Assembly (NCBI GenBank): GCA_028671895.1
Contig: CM053813.1
Span: 7,378,001 to 7,442,000 of the forward strand
Reading direction: 5' to 3'
Source: Oenanthe sinensis
Lineage: Eukaryota; Streptophyta; Magnoliopsida; Apiales; Apiaceae
DNA length: 64,000 nt
The position numbers were made by a program, and so were the translations under genes. The notes beneath the pieces were generated by a model, which saw nothing but the letters and a program-made list of their open reading frames with translations, did no database searches and was not told the DNA's origin. Shown piece by piece: positions 1 through 12,200 of the stretch; within the stretch, counting starts at the first letter, position 1; the number at the start of each line of letters is the position of its first letter.

Positions 1-2634
1 CAATTTAAGTTTATGATTATTGAGTTTGACAATATCAATAACTTAGCACAATGGCCTCAATCACCGAGTACCATTAGTTTGAATACCAATAAGCAAGCAG
101 TTCATTATACTGCGAAAAGAATGAACGGAAGTTCATCAATTCCCATTAACACTATGAGTAACTTAGCACCACGGCTTTTGTTATAGTGTAGGAACAATGA
201 AACTGATATATATACGAATAAAACGGTACTCAAAACAACCAACCAACTCAGAGTGGATTACATTCCCGTTGACACTATCGGTAACACAGCACCTAGGCTT
301 TCGTTACAATGCAACGTCAAATTCCAATTGGAAGAAACGGGATTAACTGGAGATTTTTCAACGCCTTGTTGTACGCGATGATCAGTCGCCTTGTACAATA
401 GAAAAACTAGTCACTTTCTCTACTAGTAGAAGGACAACCCCTTACCGGGACGTCACCCTAGGCAACACATGGGCCTTTAGTTTACCGCTGGGTCGTGCGT
501 CACCGACCTCTTACGCAACCTTACTCCAGTCCCTGATGAATACTTAAACATTCATCAAACCTAGAAGGAAATTTAATCAAGCCTTCTAGAATAACAACAA
601 TCCACTCTAGGATTTCAATCAACTATTAAGGAAGGGAATTCAATACCACCTTCCAGAACAACAACAATCCATCATAGGATTTCATCAACAGATAAGGAAG
701 GGAATTTAATACAACCTTCCAGAACACAACGACAATCCATCACAGGATTTCGATCAACAGATAAGGAAGGGAATTTAATACAACCTTCCAGAACAACACA
801 ACAATCCATCACAGGATTTCAATCAACAGATAAGGAAGGGAATTTAATACAACCTTCCAGAACAACAACGACAATCCATCACAGGATTTCGATCAACAGA
901 TAAGGAAGGGAATTTAATACAACCTTCCAGAACAACAAAACCTATTATAAGATTTCAATATCTGACAATAGTTTGGCTCCCGAAACGAGGTGGGAGTACT
1001 CTCGAAACATCTGGGTTGACTCTCAGTGAACGAATTTAACAAGACAGAAACCCTTGAATCAAGGAGACTCAAGAACGCGACTGGGGAGCCGCTAATACTA
1101 GTTAAAATAGACTCCACAAAACATTACCATTTTGGAGTGAAACCATGGGCCACGAGGCACCAATACAACTGGGAGGAATATCGGAGTCGGACGTTACCTC
1201 CCGAACCTGGAGTTATAGACTCAGAATAAATCCAAAATATCCGAGTCATCGCTCGCTATTTATTATTTAATGAAAAATAATAATCAAAGACGCTTAGACA
1301 ACTCCAGAATATTTTTAAAAGGGCAAATAAATATTTTATTAATATTTAGGAGGTCCAGAATAGTCCTCGAAAAATATTAAAAGGATTTAAAAGAATTAAA
1401 ATATTTAATCCCAATATAATCAAGATTATTTAATATTTAAATAATCTTAAATGATTCAACATATTTAAATAATATTTAATCAATATTAAATAATATTTAA
1501 ATAAACCAAAACGAGTTGGAAGTATTTAATCAGTAGTTAAATACTTTTAAATGTCCCAAAATATTTAAATAATATTTAATCAATATTAAATAATATTTAA
1601 ATGATTTCAAACGCCCTGAAAGTATTTACTTAACCTTTAAATACTTTCTATATTCTTTAAATAATATTTAATAAACTAAATATTATTTAAAACAGTAAAC
1701 CTCGACTAACCGTCGAGACACGCTAGACTACCCCCGGTCGACCATCGAGCACCAAAAAAAAGATGTACTCGACACCAGATTCAGTTATACAAAACTGAAA
1801 GCAAACGTCCTCTAACTTTTTAAGAAGTTTAGAGGCATCTCAAAACTAGGTTGAAAAGATCTCATTCTACTCACAAGAAACAATCTTAAACAACCCACGC
1901 ATACTTGTGTCCTACATCAGAATAATAGTGATGAAGCGTCGGACACTTGCATACTCTAACTTTTCGAGAAGTTTAGAGTAGCAGACGAATCAAGTTATAA
2001 ATGAACAAGACAGTTCAAGGGAAATGCCGACGTGCATTTCCAACGACTACAATAAGCTAGATAGTTCCAAACACAGCAAAAATGCATAATTGAAGAACTT
2101 ATCATTAAGTCAAGGGTTTTACAAATTTTGGCATCACCATGAATTAATAATATTCTGATATGGAATAAAACAATAGAGTCGGAAACTTGCCTGGAGTCCA
2201 AGGAATGCCATTCCAACTTCTCCACGCTCCGGGTACTCTATAATCATATAAGAACTCACTCTTAGTATACATATGCATGTATCATGTTAATTGTAATTTA
2301 TACAATTACTCTACATTTCGCCCGGTACTTCACCTCCTCGGGCCTACTTTAGCTACTCGTAAAACTATCCTCTCAATAGTTTTTAATCAAGTTCTTTGCA
2401 CCTACGTATAGTCATGAAATTCCTCAACAACTTCCGTTACTGGGTCGACTCGAGACAAGTTCTCTATCTTGCCCGAAATCGTTTCCCAAAACGATTGCTT
2501 AACCTTTTCCTCAGGTTCATTTCACTTAACACCCTGTTTTCCGTCATTTTTAATAAATTGGAAATTAATCATTTTGACACGATTCCTTCACTGGGGTCTT
2601 ATATGACTGTCAAAGAATCTCCCATAAAAGTTTC
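1..2634 (-). repeat. Ty3/gypsy LTR copy A, left part (truncated by window edge)
   Basis: This is the left part of a long LTR read on the minus strand. It aligns in order with 37815-40420 of LTR copy B: both share a stretch reading AATATCAATAACTTAGCA, then CGGCTTTCGTTACAATG-type and CAATTCYAATTGGAAG-type stretches. About 0.7 kb of the LTR lies before the window. The element at 2635-15259 interrupts it and it resumes at 15260. It contains a tandem array (571-960) and an AT-rich stretch (about 1250-1690) of ATATTTAAATAATATTTAA-like repeats. Small open frames here, such as 1026-1229 and 2396-2659, have no recognisable domain and are treated as chance. Confidence 0.8.
571..960. repeat. Tandem repeat, about 68-bp unit, over five copies
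   Basis: Successive units begin near 571, 638, 704, 773, 841 and 911. Each carries GATAAGGAAGGGAATTTAAT, then CCTTCCAGAACAAC, then CAATCCATCACAGGATTTC. The first unit is the most diverged and the last is partial. The array lies inside gypsy LTR copy A. The matching part of copy B (about 38590-38720) has only two loose copies of a different unit, so this array expanded in the lineage of copy A. Confidence 0.9.
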
Positions 2635-4440
2635 TGTTAGAGATTACGAAGCTATATAAATAGTAATCGTGATAACTCAACACTAGAACAGGACAAGTAA
2701 ATAATACTACGCCTACACAGAAATCAGCATGACATGAAGACAAGGCAGATACAGCGAATCAAGACATTAGAAGAAGTTTTGGAGTCTACTACAGGTCACT
2801 GAAAGAAGTTCATTTATATGTTCATGCCTCAGTGAAGAACAATGTTTAAAGACTTTCAGGGTTTCAGATAAGTGTTGAAGATTCAGTATTGCAGTGCCAC
2901 TAACAGATTTCAGTGTAGTAGCATTGATTGAAGACAAACAGTGTTCGAAGCATAGGAATCCAGAAGGGTGAAGACAAAGGTTAAAGAAGACAGCTGCAGT
3001 CTTGAACAGGATTGTAGTAATGAAGACGTTGTCCAAGTACCAGAAAAGATTCCAGTGAAATAACAGTGTCTATCAACAGTCAGTGTTTGAAGCAATGCAA
3101 CAGTCCTAGCTTACTCAGCTGAAACAGAAAAGAAATCAAGGGAATTCAATTCAGTGTTAGTCGTTTGTGAACCAGACCAGTGCACTAAGCGTCAGCACAA
3201 CAAGAAGAGAATTATCTTGATTAATCATAAGAAAATCAGTTGATCAAGCCAAGCCAAAGGAGTGAAACCAAGTGGTAATTACTTCAAGAATTCAAGAAAT
3301 ATGCTAAGGCAAGTATTACTGCATTTGGTGGCATTAATACTCTTGAAGCAATGGAGAGGCGCAGCTTATATTCCAAGGCGCAAGAAAAAGACTAAGGGAA
3401 AGTTAAGTGGCGCCTATACAGTGCATTAAGAGTGTAGGCGCAACTAATCAACCTAGGCGCAGGAAATAAGTTGGACTTAGAATCTATCTCATATGTGGCG
3501 CCTATACAGTGTGTTAAGAGTATAGGCGCAACATAAGTTTTCCCAGGCGCAACAAAAGTTTAAGTACAAGTTGAGTGGCGCCTATACAAGGAAGTAAGAG
3601 TATAGGCGCAACAAACCTTGACAAGAGGCACAGGGAAACAAGGGAAAACATTCTAAGGCACAAGTGGCGCCTACATAGTGCAACAACAGTGTAGGCGCAA
3701 CACACATACTAGGCGCAACTCACATGAAGGAGGCGCAACTCAAGCATACAGGCGCAACATGACTTCAAATGGCGCCTACACACCATAGTCACTCTACAGG
3801 CGCAACTCAGGACTTGAGCAATTGTGGAGCAAATCAATTCTATTGATTTGAAAAGTCTACACTATATTAAATAAAATGAATTATTCTTTTTGTTTAATAA
3901 TACGGTTGGTGGAGACACAGCCAATACACAGAGAGAGGCAGTGAGATATTTAGAAGCCGGAGAAGAAGAAGTCACCATGCTAAATCTATACCTTCTTCAC
4001 TGGGTTTTACAATCTAGCCGGTTAATCATGTCACAAATACTTAGGGCTATTGTAAAACACTCACTGTGAGTTTGATTGTAGTTACTACTAAATACTGTCA
4101 AACATTGTAATAGGGATTAAGCTCATTCTCTCTGTAGCAGCAAAGAACCCAGTTCTTTGGAAGCCAGTTATTAATTTAACTGGGTGTAGCAAAACCTCAG
4201 GGATTAATACGAAAGTACTATTCCCCGAAACCTGTCTCGCATAAATTACTTGCTAATTTTCTAGAACATTATTGTTTATTCTTAAATACAGAAAATTAGT
4301 AAGTCAGCCTCCTAAACACTCCTAAACACGAACCACTAACCGAACTCTAAATTACATATCCGCAAAAGATTCGAAAGAATTTTTTAATTTAGTGAGTATC
4401 GTATTCAACCCCCCTTCTACGATAATTTCGGGACCTAACA
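2635..4440 (+). repeat. 5' LTR of large derivative, copy 1
   Basis: Starts TGTTAGAGATTACG and ends GGGACCTAACA. It matches 13454-15259 over the full 1,806 bp, with differences seen at 2639, about 2936, about 3606 and about 3676. A TATA-like CTATATTAAATAAA lies near 3862. The LTR contains the array of 36-bp inverted-repeat units at 3409-3806. Open frames on either strand within it are repeat-driven and are not genes. Confidence 0.95.
3409..3806. repeat. Five 36-bp inverted-repeat (hairpin) units in LTR, copy 1 5' side
   Basis: Units lie at 3409-3444, 3497-3532, 3577-3612, 3666-3701 and 3771-3806. Each runs from GGCGCCTAYAC to GTRTAGGCGCAAC (fifth unit CTACAGGCGCAAC). The arms GCCTAYAC and GTRTAGGC can pair. 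Extra single GGCGCAAC half-sites lie between units. The same array is in the 3' LTR (14228-14625). Copy 2 has further units at 55539-55574 and 55620-55655, also exactly 36 bp. Confidence 0.9.
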
Positions 4441-4442
4441 AT

Positions 4443-4454
4443 TGGTATCAGAGC
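4443..4454 (+). other. Primer binding site (initiator Met-tRNA), copy 1
   Basis: TGGTATCAGAGC, two bases after the LTR end at 4440. It is the perfect 12-base complement expected of the plant initiator methionine tRNA 3' end, which primes minus-strand DNA synthesis in most plant copia elements. Confidence 0.93.
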
Positions 4455-4547
4455 AGACTGATTGAAGTTAAAAATCAAGATCCGTATCTCAGTGAAGCTC
4501 GCTGTGCCGAAGCTGTGTGGACTCAGAATGGAGGCCGAGTTAAATAA

Positions 4548-5070
4548 ATTTAATTTTAAAACTTTTTAAATAAAATTTATTTTATAAACTTTTATAAAAT
4601 TTATTTTGTAAACTTTTATTAGTTTATATTATAAATTTTAATTAGTTTACTTTATAAATTTTAGATAAAATTTATTTTATAAACTTTTATAAAATTTGTT
4701 TAACAAATTTTTATTAGTTGATATTATAAATTTTAATTAGTTCACCTTATAAATTTTAAATAGAATTTATTTAATAAACTTTCGTAAAATTTATTTTATA
4801 AACTTTTATTAGTTTATAATATAAATTTTAATTAGTTTATCTCATAAATTTTAAATAAAATTTATTTTGTAAACTCTTATAAAATTTATCTTATAAACTT
4901 TTATTAGTTTGGTTTATAAATTTTAATTAGTTTATTTCTTAAATTTTAGATAAAATTTATTTTATGAACTCTTATGAAATTTATTCTATAAACTTTTAAT
5001 AAGTTTGTGTTATAAATTTTAATTAGTTTATTTTATAAATTTTAAATATTAAAGTTTATCATTTAAATTT
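4548..5070. repeat. AT-rich array after the primer site, copy 1
   Basis: About 0.5 kb built from alternating ATAAACTTTTATAAAATTTA and TTATAAATTTTAATTAGTTTA segments, roughly 60 bp apart, with almost no G or C. Copy 2 has the matching array at 43681-44075. It lies where the leader and gag start would be, and no coding is visible. Confidence 0.85.
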
Positions 5071-6930
5071 ATTAAAACATAAATGGCTCATCTATCAAAG
5101 GAAGCAGCAAGTCACAGCTATTAATTCGAAGGTGCTCAGAAGTCAGTAGATGAAGATTTTTCTGGGTATTTGAAGACAACAAAGATTGGCTGAAGATCTG
5201 GTTAATTTGAGTTGATGGTTTTAGATGAAAAATCTTGGAGGTTTAAAGTTGTGAAGGAGATCAGACTGGACTACCTGACATCTCTGTGCAAGCGTTGAAC
5301 TTTTCTTTACAGGGAGATTACAGGAAGTTCGTGCTAACACTGCAGATCATCTGGTAAACAGGGTTACAGCCATAGGGAATCTAAGGATACAACCACATTA
5401 TCTTTAGATGAACTATTTGTGTGCTGAAGGCCTATGAACTAGAACAAGAGCTGAAGCAGTTAATATTTGGTAAAGCAGGTTGTTAGCATATCCACTGTAT
5501 TTGTGACCCAAGAACCAAGTTGATTGAAGTCAAGGTTGAGAACCTCTGAACAGAAGTGAATTGATCCTAGAAGCTGAATTGAAGATGTTAAAGCTCAAGG
5601 GAGTGGTCAAGGTGTTATATGTAAATTTGGCACTTTGGAATAACCTGAGAACTAGACGACCAGTCAAGCCGGCAGGATAACTGGAAGTTCAGTGACGTCA
5701 GATTCAGATGGAATCCCAATTTTACATCTAAGGTCTTTACCTATAGATTCCATTAAGGATATTTTCAAGATCAGTTCAAGAGGTGGTTGCAAGATAGGAA
5801 TGGTTTTAATTTGGCAGACAAGGTTTGGGTTTGCTACACAAAATGAAGAAGCCTGTACAAGCAAAAGATGATAGAGACTATTTTGGGTTGAAGCAGGAAT
5901 CTCAAGCATTAGTGAGGATGCAGCAAGTGAAAGCATTTGTTGATGAAGTTAAATGCAAGGTTGTTTCTATCAGTGAAAGTGATGAACCAAATGGATATCT
6001 GGCATCAATGACCAACACTGGAGATGAATCACTAAGCACTTCATAGGTACACTCTCTAACTAGTATACGTTTATCTAATTCAGAACTGCATGATTATTAG
6101 GTTTTGAAATGCATTATATTCATGTCAGCATGTTAGCATCTTAGGACTTAAATGCTTAATTGATTGCTAAGAATGAGATTGCATGCTAGGATTCATGAGT
6201 TTAATTAGTACATTTCATACTTAATTTTATTTGCAGTAAAATGAATATCTAGAATTAGATAGGGTGTTCTAGACGGTTAGGTGTATCCCTAAACATTTGC
6301 TGGAACTTGAGTTAAATCTTATGTGATTTAATACCTCTGCTAATGTTGTGAAAATTGCTAATAGACAAACAGGTCATAGATCATATATTTAATATTTGTT
6401 CTTAAATGGCTTGTTAAGTGTATGTAGAATTTGATATTGCTCATAATGTTTTATTCAAATATTCTGCATATTCTTAAATTGTTTATGTGCTTATTTTCAT
6501 ATGATTTGCTCTCACTCACATAGGTGCACTTAAATGCTATATCAGATCATGTATTGCTTGTTAAGGATAAATGGTTAAAAGATGGTAGAATTATCTAAGT
6601 AGTCAGTAAGTCATGTAGATTCGAAGCTTAATCCAAAACTGACTTAGGTAATTAGAGATAGTAAAATATGTTAGACAACGACAGAATGGATTAGAAAGAA
6701 TTAGTAATTAATTTGTTAGTTCTTCTATCCATGTGCTTTTAGGAAATTAAGTACTGAATTTTCTAATATGCATATTGAAGCTGTTGTTACCTTTGATAAT
6801 ATCTCTAACCCATCTGGACTCAATTAAAGTTGAGTACCAAGACGCTTAATCATTTGTGATTGCAGAGTAGGTAACAAAAGTCAAAAGTTATGTGACTTCG
6901 TGACATTTATTGTTCGAGGCATATAATTAA
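5071..6930 (+). pseudogene. Degraded gag-side region, copy 1
   Basis: No gag domain can be recognised. One short open frame (5825-6046) contains KQESQALV, SDEPNGYL and TNTGDESLSTS, also present in copy 2 (44890-45186). It is the best preserved coding trace between the leader and protease, and may be a remnant of the gag C-terminus. Upstream, 5071-5800 aligns with 44080-44880 of copy 2, with frames broken in both. From 6050 to 6900 the DNA is AT-rich and non-coding but still matches copy 2 (45140-45970). Confidence 0.5.
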
Positions 6931-7150
6931 GATTAAAGCTCTACTATCACAATTGGTTGAGAAAGCCTCCCCAATGGTAACCTTTGGAGATGACAGCAAA
7001 GGATGTACAAGGGATATGGCTATCATATTTTAAGAACTGTCATCAGTAGAAGCAACTTACTTGTGGAAGGAGTTAAGCACTATTTAAGGGGCACTAGGGA
7101 ATTCTTCGTCAAGGGTTTTCTGGAAAGGTGTTTGATCTCAAGCAAGAAGG
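6930..7150 (+). pseudogene. Copia protease/pre-integrase remnant, copy 1
   Basis: The translation has VTFGDDSKGCT, the hallmark of the segment after the copia protease (family form VTFGDNSKG), followed by a broken LVxGLKHxL-like stretch carrying a stop after DMAIIF. It matches the longer open version in copy 2 (45993-46256). The protease active site is not seen. Confidence 0.7.
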
Positions 7151-7539
7151 TTGGAAGCTTACTCTAATCTGAGTGAGAAAATTTGTTCGTAGCTGACATG
7201 GAATTTGGATGCAAAGGTGAAGTCAACTTTTCAGGAAAGCTTCATCAATGAAGAGTTAGCTATGGCAAATGAAGCTCTCTTACTTGTTAGTCAGCAAGGC
7301 AATGGATTCTTTAATAAAGAAGAAATTGGTGAGAGGACTGCTTCATATGGAATTCTATCCAGAAGGACATTTTGAAGTATGTCACATAGGGAAGTCAATG
7401 GAAACATCACACTGAAGAAAAGTCATGAAAGTCATATGCTAAGTGGTGATTGAAATTGGTAACCCTAATTACAAATTGGTGATGTTCAAGCATTCAACAG
7501 ACAAAATATCACAATGGTGATTGATCATATAAGGAAGAT

Positions 7540-7800
7540 CAAGTTGGAAACAATTGGTAAGCTGTGAGAACTTTGAAGTCAGATATTGGAACTGCATTTC
7601 GCGAGTGTAGTTCTAAATGAAGTCTGCACTGAAAAAGGTATTTTGAAGCTGAAGCAATTAACACAGCATGCTGCTTTAATCAACAAGATCATGAAAAGAC
7701 ATCATTTGAGTTAATGGCCAACCAGAAGCAAACACTGAAGCTCTTTCGTGTGTTTGGAGGGAATTAATTTTTAATGAAGATTCATTTGAGTATCTTGACA
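7540..7800 (+). pseudogene. Copia integrase core remnant, copy 1
   Basis: Short traces in shifting frames: LRSD-like SDIGTAF (family form LRSDNGTEF, second catalytic Asp region) near 7580-7600, then FELMANQKQTLKLFRVFGG near 7700-7760, matching the copia PYELWxGxKPxxxxLxVFGC segment. The segment between them, including the catalytic Glu, is not recognisable. Copy 2 shows the same two traces at 46645-46850. Confidence 0.65.
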
Positions 7801-7843
7801 AGAAGTTAAGGCTCATGGAACAATTCTCATCGGCTACTCATAG

Positions 7844-8098
7844 GTGATCAAAAGTCTGAATGTAATGAATATCTACACCAAGCTCCCAGGCATTCAAGTG
7901 AACGACTATTCTGAATCTTTGACAAATTCAGATACTGATGTAGAAGCTGAGGTTGCAGAAGGAATCAATGACAATTATGATGATTCAGATCCTGGTAGTG
8001 GAAATCCGCTGTATAAGGTGAAGGATCTTCAATACATCCTAGCAGCAACTCAGGGGGAGCAAATAAAAGAAGGATCTATTAGTCATGCTCAACAATGA
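7844..8098 (+). pseudogene. Acidic linker between integrase and RT, copy 1
   Basis: An 84-codon open frame rich in Asp, Glu and Ser: YTKLPGI, then SDTDVEAEVAEG, then DDSDPGSGN. Copy 2 (46974-47201) has YTKLPSI, SDTDDETEVVEG and DDDSDPVSGN. Copia polyproteins have such an acidic, low-complexity linker between integrase and RT. The start codon is chance, since the natural product would be a polyprotein. Confidence 0.55.
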
Positions 8099-8329
8099 AG
8101 ATCAAAGGATTTCATTAAGAACATTTCTGCCAAGACAAAAGGTTTGAAGTCAAATTCTATCCTGGAGTCTCATTCTTAGTGATCCGGATTCTTGTGTAGT
8201 GGCTAGTAGTGCTAATCGAAACGAACATATATTTTTTCGGGACCCAGCAGTTGGGAAAGAGCAATTGTCAACTTCTGACAATTGGTATTACAATTGGTAT
8301 CAACAATTGGTATCACCCATCATCTGGAA

Positions 8330-8650
8330 TCCCAAAGAATACTGAAGATGCACAGATTGATCCAGATTGAGTGATTGCAATGCAAAATGATCTCAATCAG
8401 TTAAAAGGCAGAAAACAACTGAAGCTGGAACCCAAACCCAGACCACTAAAGTCGAAGCTGAAATTGGTACATTAGGGGTTCACAGAAACTGGATGACCAT
8501 TGGCATTGTTATGAGGGGCAAAGCCAAACTGGTTGCTACAGGACTTTAAAGCAGAAGGTATCGACGATGATGGAAATAGAATCTTCGGGTCTTTCTAGAT
8601 CAAGCAGTAAGCACCAGTGACGAGACTTGATCCTTTAGGACTCATCAATG
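8330..8650 (+). pseudogene. Copia RT N-terminal remnant, copy 1
   Basis: Traces of the PDWVxAMQxELNQF box (here IAMQNDLNQ near 8370-8400) and of the ARLVAxGYSQxEGIDYDE-FAPVTRL stretch (8530-8640: VEGIDDDGN-like, then APVTRLDP). The frame shifts several times. The catalytic YVDD motif is absent. Confidence 0.65.
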
Positions 8651-9039
8651 GGGACCTAATAATTTTTAGGGATCCAACGATTAGGACCTAACAACTAGCA
8701 CATGTGGAGCATTCAAGCATGAAGATCTAACAGATGAATGTGAACAAGTGCACTCCTGAATGGTGAGCTAGAAGATGAAGGTGCAGATCCATTACAATTT
8801 GTATATCATTCTCTTCGCAGGCTTTTCTATGACGGAGGTAAGGATTCAAGCAAAACGTCAAGGACATGGTATGACTCTCTAACTGTTAATTACTTAAAAG
8901 TGATTTTACATATGAGTTGTTATGCATATCTCTCTAGAAATGCAAGGCACACACAATGTCATATATATGTGCAAGTATACCTTAATTCTCGACATGCCTA
9001 TGTGCAAGTTTCCAAGTGGATACTAGAGAATCTTATCCT

Positions 9040-9230
9040 ATAGTCAAGTTATGAATTGCTAGATATCTTAGGGGATCACCAACTCTTGGAATCTGGGACC
9101 CTTAAGATAATAGGTTTAACCTAATTGGCTATATAGATATAGATAACGCAGGTTGTATGAAAGACAGGGAAGTCATTCCTAGAAGCTGTCAATTTCCACC
9201 AACACTGTTGATCTCTTCACATCACTTAAG
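9040..9230 (+). pseudogene. Copia RNase H remnant, copy 1
   Basis: Traces of YLRGSPTLGIW and FNLIGYIDIDNAGC, equivalent to the copia FxLIGYSDADYAGC box that carries the first RNase H Asp. The change of SDAD to IDID is shared with copy 2 (48550-48600), so the lesion predates the split of the two copies. Most of RT between 8650 and 9040 is missing, which includes the YVDD region. Confidence 0.75.
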
Positions 9231-12200
9231 GAACAAGCGCATGGACACCAGGTATCATTTCTTTTAAGAGTTGTCCTTAGTCGAATAACTTGCAGATTTT
9301 TGCTAAATGACTTGATGAATTTATTTTATCTAAGTTGGTTAGTAAACTTGGGATATTATTAATATGCATATTTATTGAAAATCCTATCTGCAAGAAATTC
9401 TCAAATTAGTTCACAAGTATTACTTTTTCCCGATCCAAAGGACTTGTGAATTCATTTGAAATCCAGAACCTCATACTTTTTGCTATTAATTTCATTATCA
9501 TGCTTACATTGTAATATGCATGAGTGGTAGTTAAATTACTTAGCATAAGTAAGAAGCATAGTTATTTGTATGTGTTAAATATTTGGTGAGTATTAGTCAA
9601 TAATATCTTGCTTAATTGCTATGATATTTTGCTCTGATATTCTTAAATATTTTATTACAAATAATTATGATACTTTTGATATTAGTGACGGTATTTAGAA
9701 TTTCTGTTCTAAATAATCAATGCATATTTCAAAACTCACTAATATTAGAAGGTGAAGTATTTTCTAAGTTATGTGTATGAAATTCTCAATATTTTATATA
9801 CTTAGAAAATATTTCTAAAAATAAGTTTTATTCCGAGGAGTTGTAATTAGAATCACAAGTATTACTTTTTCCCTATATAAAGGACTTGTGAATTTCTTTT
9901 CAACTAAATCCTCCAGCTTACGTATATCAATTAATAATTGTTATGAGCATGCTTACAATGTGCAAAGTGACAATTATTAGATATGGCGCAGGAAGTTAAA
10001 TACTAATATTCAATCTAATGAATATTTTAGTGTTTAACGAATTTATTTTATCTTATTGAAATTATGGATTGAAGCAATTCAATGGTTATTAGTTTCATAA
10101 TTTTAATTTGATAAAATACAGAAGCATAGTTTCTTGCATCTTGAAATTATTGATAAATATCGAATAATTGGTATCAGCGTGCAATTAACTGTGATATGCT
10201 TATTGTTCTACTGAATAATTGCCATGTATAGATTATATAAATGCATGTGATTGGCAATTGCTTAGTACAACATAAGTATTTAATTTATTTTGATTTGTTT
10301 AAATCATGATGATATAAAACAATTCAATGGAATATTTGTTCCATGATTTAAATAAATTAAAATAAATTCGAAGCATAATTATTTGTAATACAAGTATTAT
10401 CTTTTATTACTTTGTGATATTTGAATAATATTTTATTGCAAAATAATTGTGATATATTGGTACTAATGGATTTACTCAGTTTTTATTCGTAGAAACATTT
10501 GGTATCAATATACTTAGTTTTCTTTCTTTGACTGGTTTACGATCCTGAATGTATTTAAAAGAAATTTTTGTCTATTTCTTTTTCAAAATGTTTTATGTAA
10601 AGATACATTCATTTGTCTATCAGTTTTAGTTAAGAAAACTTAAGAATTCTTTTTCAAAACTTCTCTTTTGAAAAACTTTTCTTGAGGATAATTTTTCTCT
10701 AATCTCGGGATATTTTATCCTCTCCCAAAAGCTGGTTTTAAATGCTATATTTTTCAAAATCGTTTTTCTCTCTCAATTTTTCTTTGTAAAGTAGTAGGAA
10801 CTTTGTGACTGCTATTTTATTTGGAAAAGTTGTTTTAACTTCAAGGTATCAATCACTTGTAAAATTATTTGTTTTCAAATACTTGTTTCAGTGTATGTTT
10901 CACATTGATTCATAGTACCAAAACAGTGATTGTTGCTTTGAAGGCCTAGTACTGTTTTGTTAAGCATTCATCCTAACCCTAATTGTCATGTTTTTATTTT
11001 AAGTCGGGGATACTATCAGGCAGACGAAAATGATGTAAATCATAATTGAATTATGAGTCGGAAAATCATTATCTTCTATCTGATAAGGATGTTTTGCAAA
11101 ATTGTTTTCAAAACATACAGTGCTTAGGTTTAATGGAAAAGAGTCATTTTTATTGAGATAAAATTTGGTAGAAGAGTAGAGTTTCTTATTTGTTGTAAAT
11201 TCCCGCGTTTTATTATGGGAAGTTTGACTTATAAGAAATTCATCAAGAAATAGAGACTTTTTCTCTGATACTCCCGCGTTTTATTATGGGATAAGTATCT
11301 TAAGGAAAATTTCTATTGGTGTCATGCTCTTAAATGATTAATTCTTCGATCTGACAAAACTCTTTTATTAAAAGGACTTAAGTGCAATCATTTACCATTC
11401 CTTCTTATATTTTTCCTTCTCCTTGAGATGAAAAATATGTTTTGGAATGTTAAACTGATTATCTTTTTATCTCATTTAAATTGATTTTATCCGTTTAGCC
11501 CCCAGTGGCTACAGAAGCTGGCCAGGAGGTTGAAAACCCATCAATCTCTGACCCAGGCCTTAATACCAAACACTCATTTCATCCACTTTCATATATTAAC
11601 CCCTGGAGTTATAAGGAACATATGTTTGTTAGAGGTTGATAAGGGAGAAATAAGGATGAAGTCGGCAGTGCACCCACAGCTCTACCTCCAGCGAAGTAAA
11701 GAAGTATATAAACTGAGGTATCTGTAAGCTCATCTGTATCTTCTCAAAAAGATGCAGAGCTGAAAAGGCAATAAAACTGTCTCTGGAATCATTCTCTCAA
11801 CAGGATGAGTCCATTGAAATTCGCTCGTCAGCCAGAGCATCTTGTAATGAGTCAAGCACACCACCGGCACTCACGCTGATGGTAAGCCTAAACAGATATA
11901 TACTAGGAACCTTATATAATTTTTGGGACCTAACAATCCTAACAGTTATACTAGGGGCCTAACAATTGGACACATTGCAAGGCGTGCACAGTGTGAGGTA
12001 TAGGCATGTTAACAAAACACCCGTCATTGGGTTACGAGGGAAACGTAGACTCTAAATTGCCATTCATTACATTGTCTACTACGTCGCCCCTCCTGGAAGG
12101 AACATTTCCAGATCCTGAAAAGGAATGTCCACCTCCCGTTTACGGAGAAGGTGTGAGGCAACTCCTTGATAGAACAAGGCAGGATTCCCAAAAAGATTTT

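Noticed and set aside
2767..3095. Minus-strand frames of 89 and 61 codons, duplicated at 13586-13914
   Set aside because: They lie antisense in the LTR, have no domain, and are open in both LTRs only because the LTRs are almost identical.
3514..3705. 63-codon minus-strand frame, also at 14333-14524
   Set aside because: It arises from the GGCGCAAC hairpin repeats of the LTR; near-identity just reflects LTR identity.
3409..3806. CRISPR-like appearance of regular palindromic repeats
   Set aside because: The units are inverted repeats with related loops inside a plant LTR, spacing is irregular, and there are no unique spacers or cas genes.
5825..6046. Independent small host gene conserved between two loci
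   Set aside because: Both loci are copies of the same transposable element, so conservation follows from shared ancestry, not from host function.
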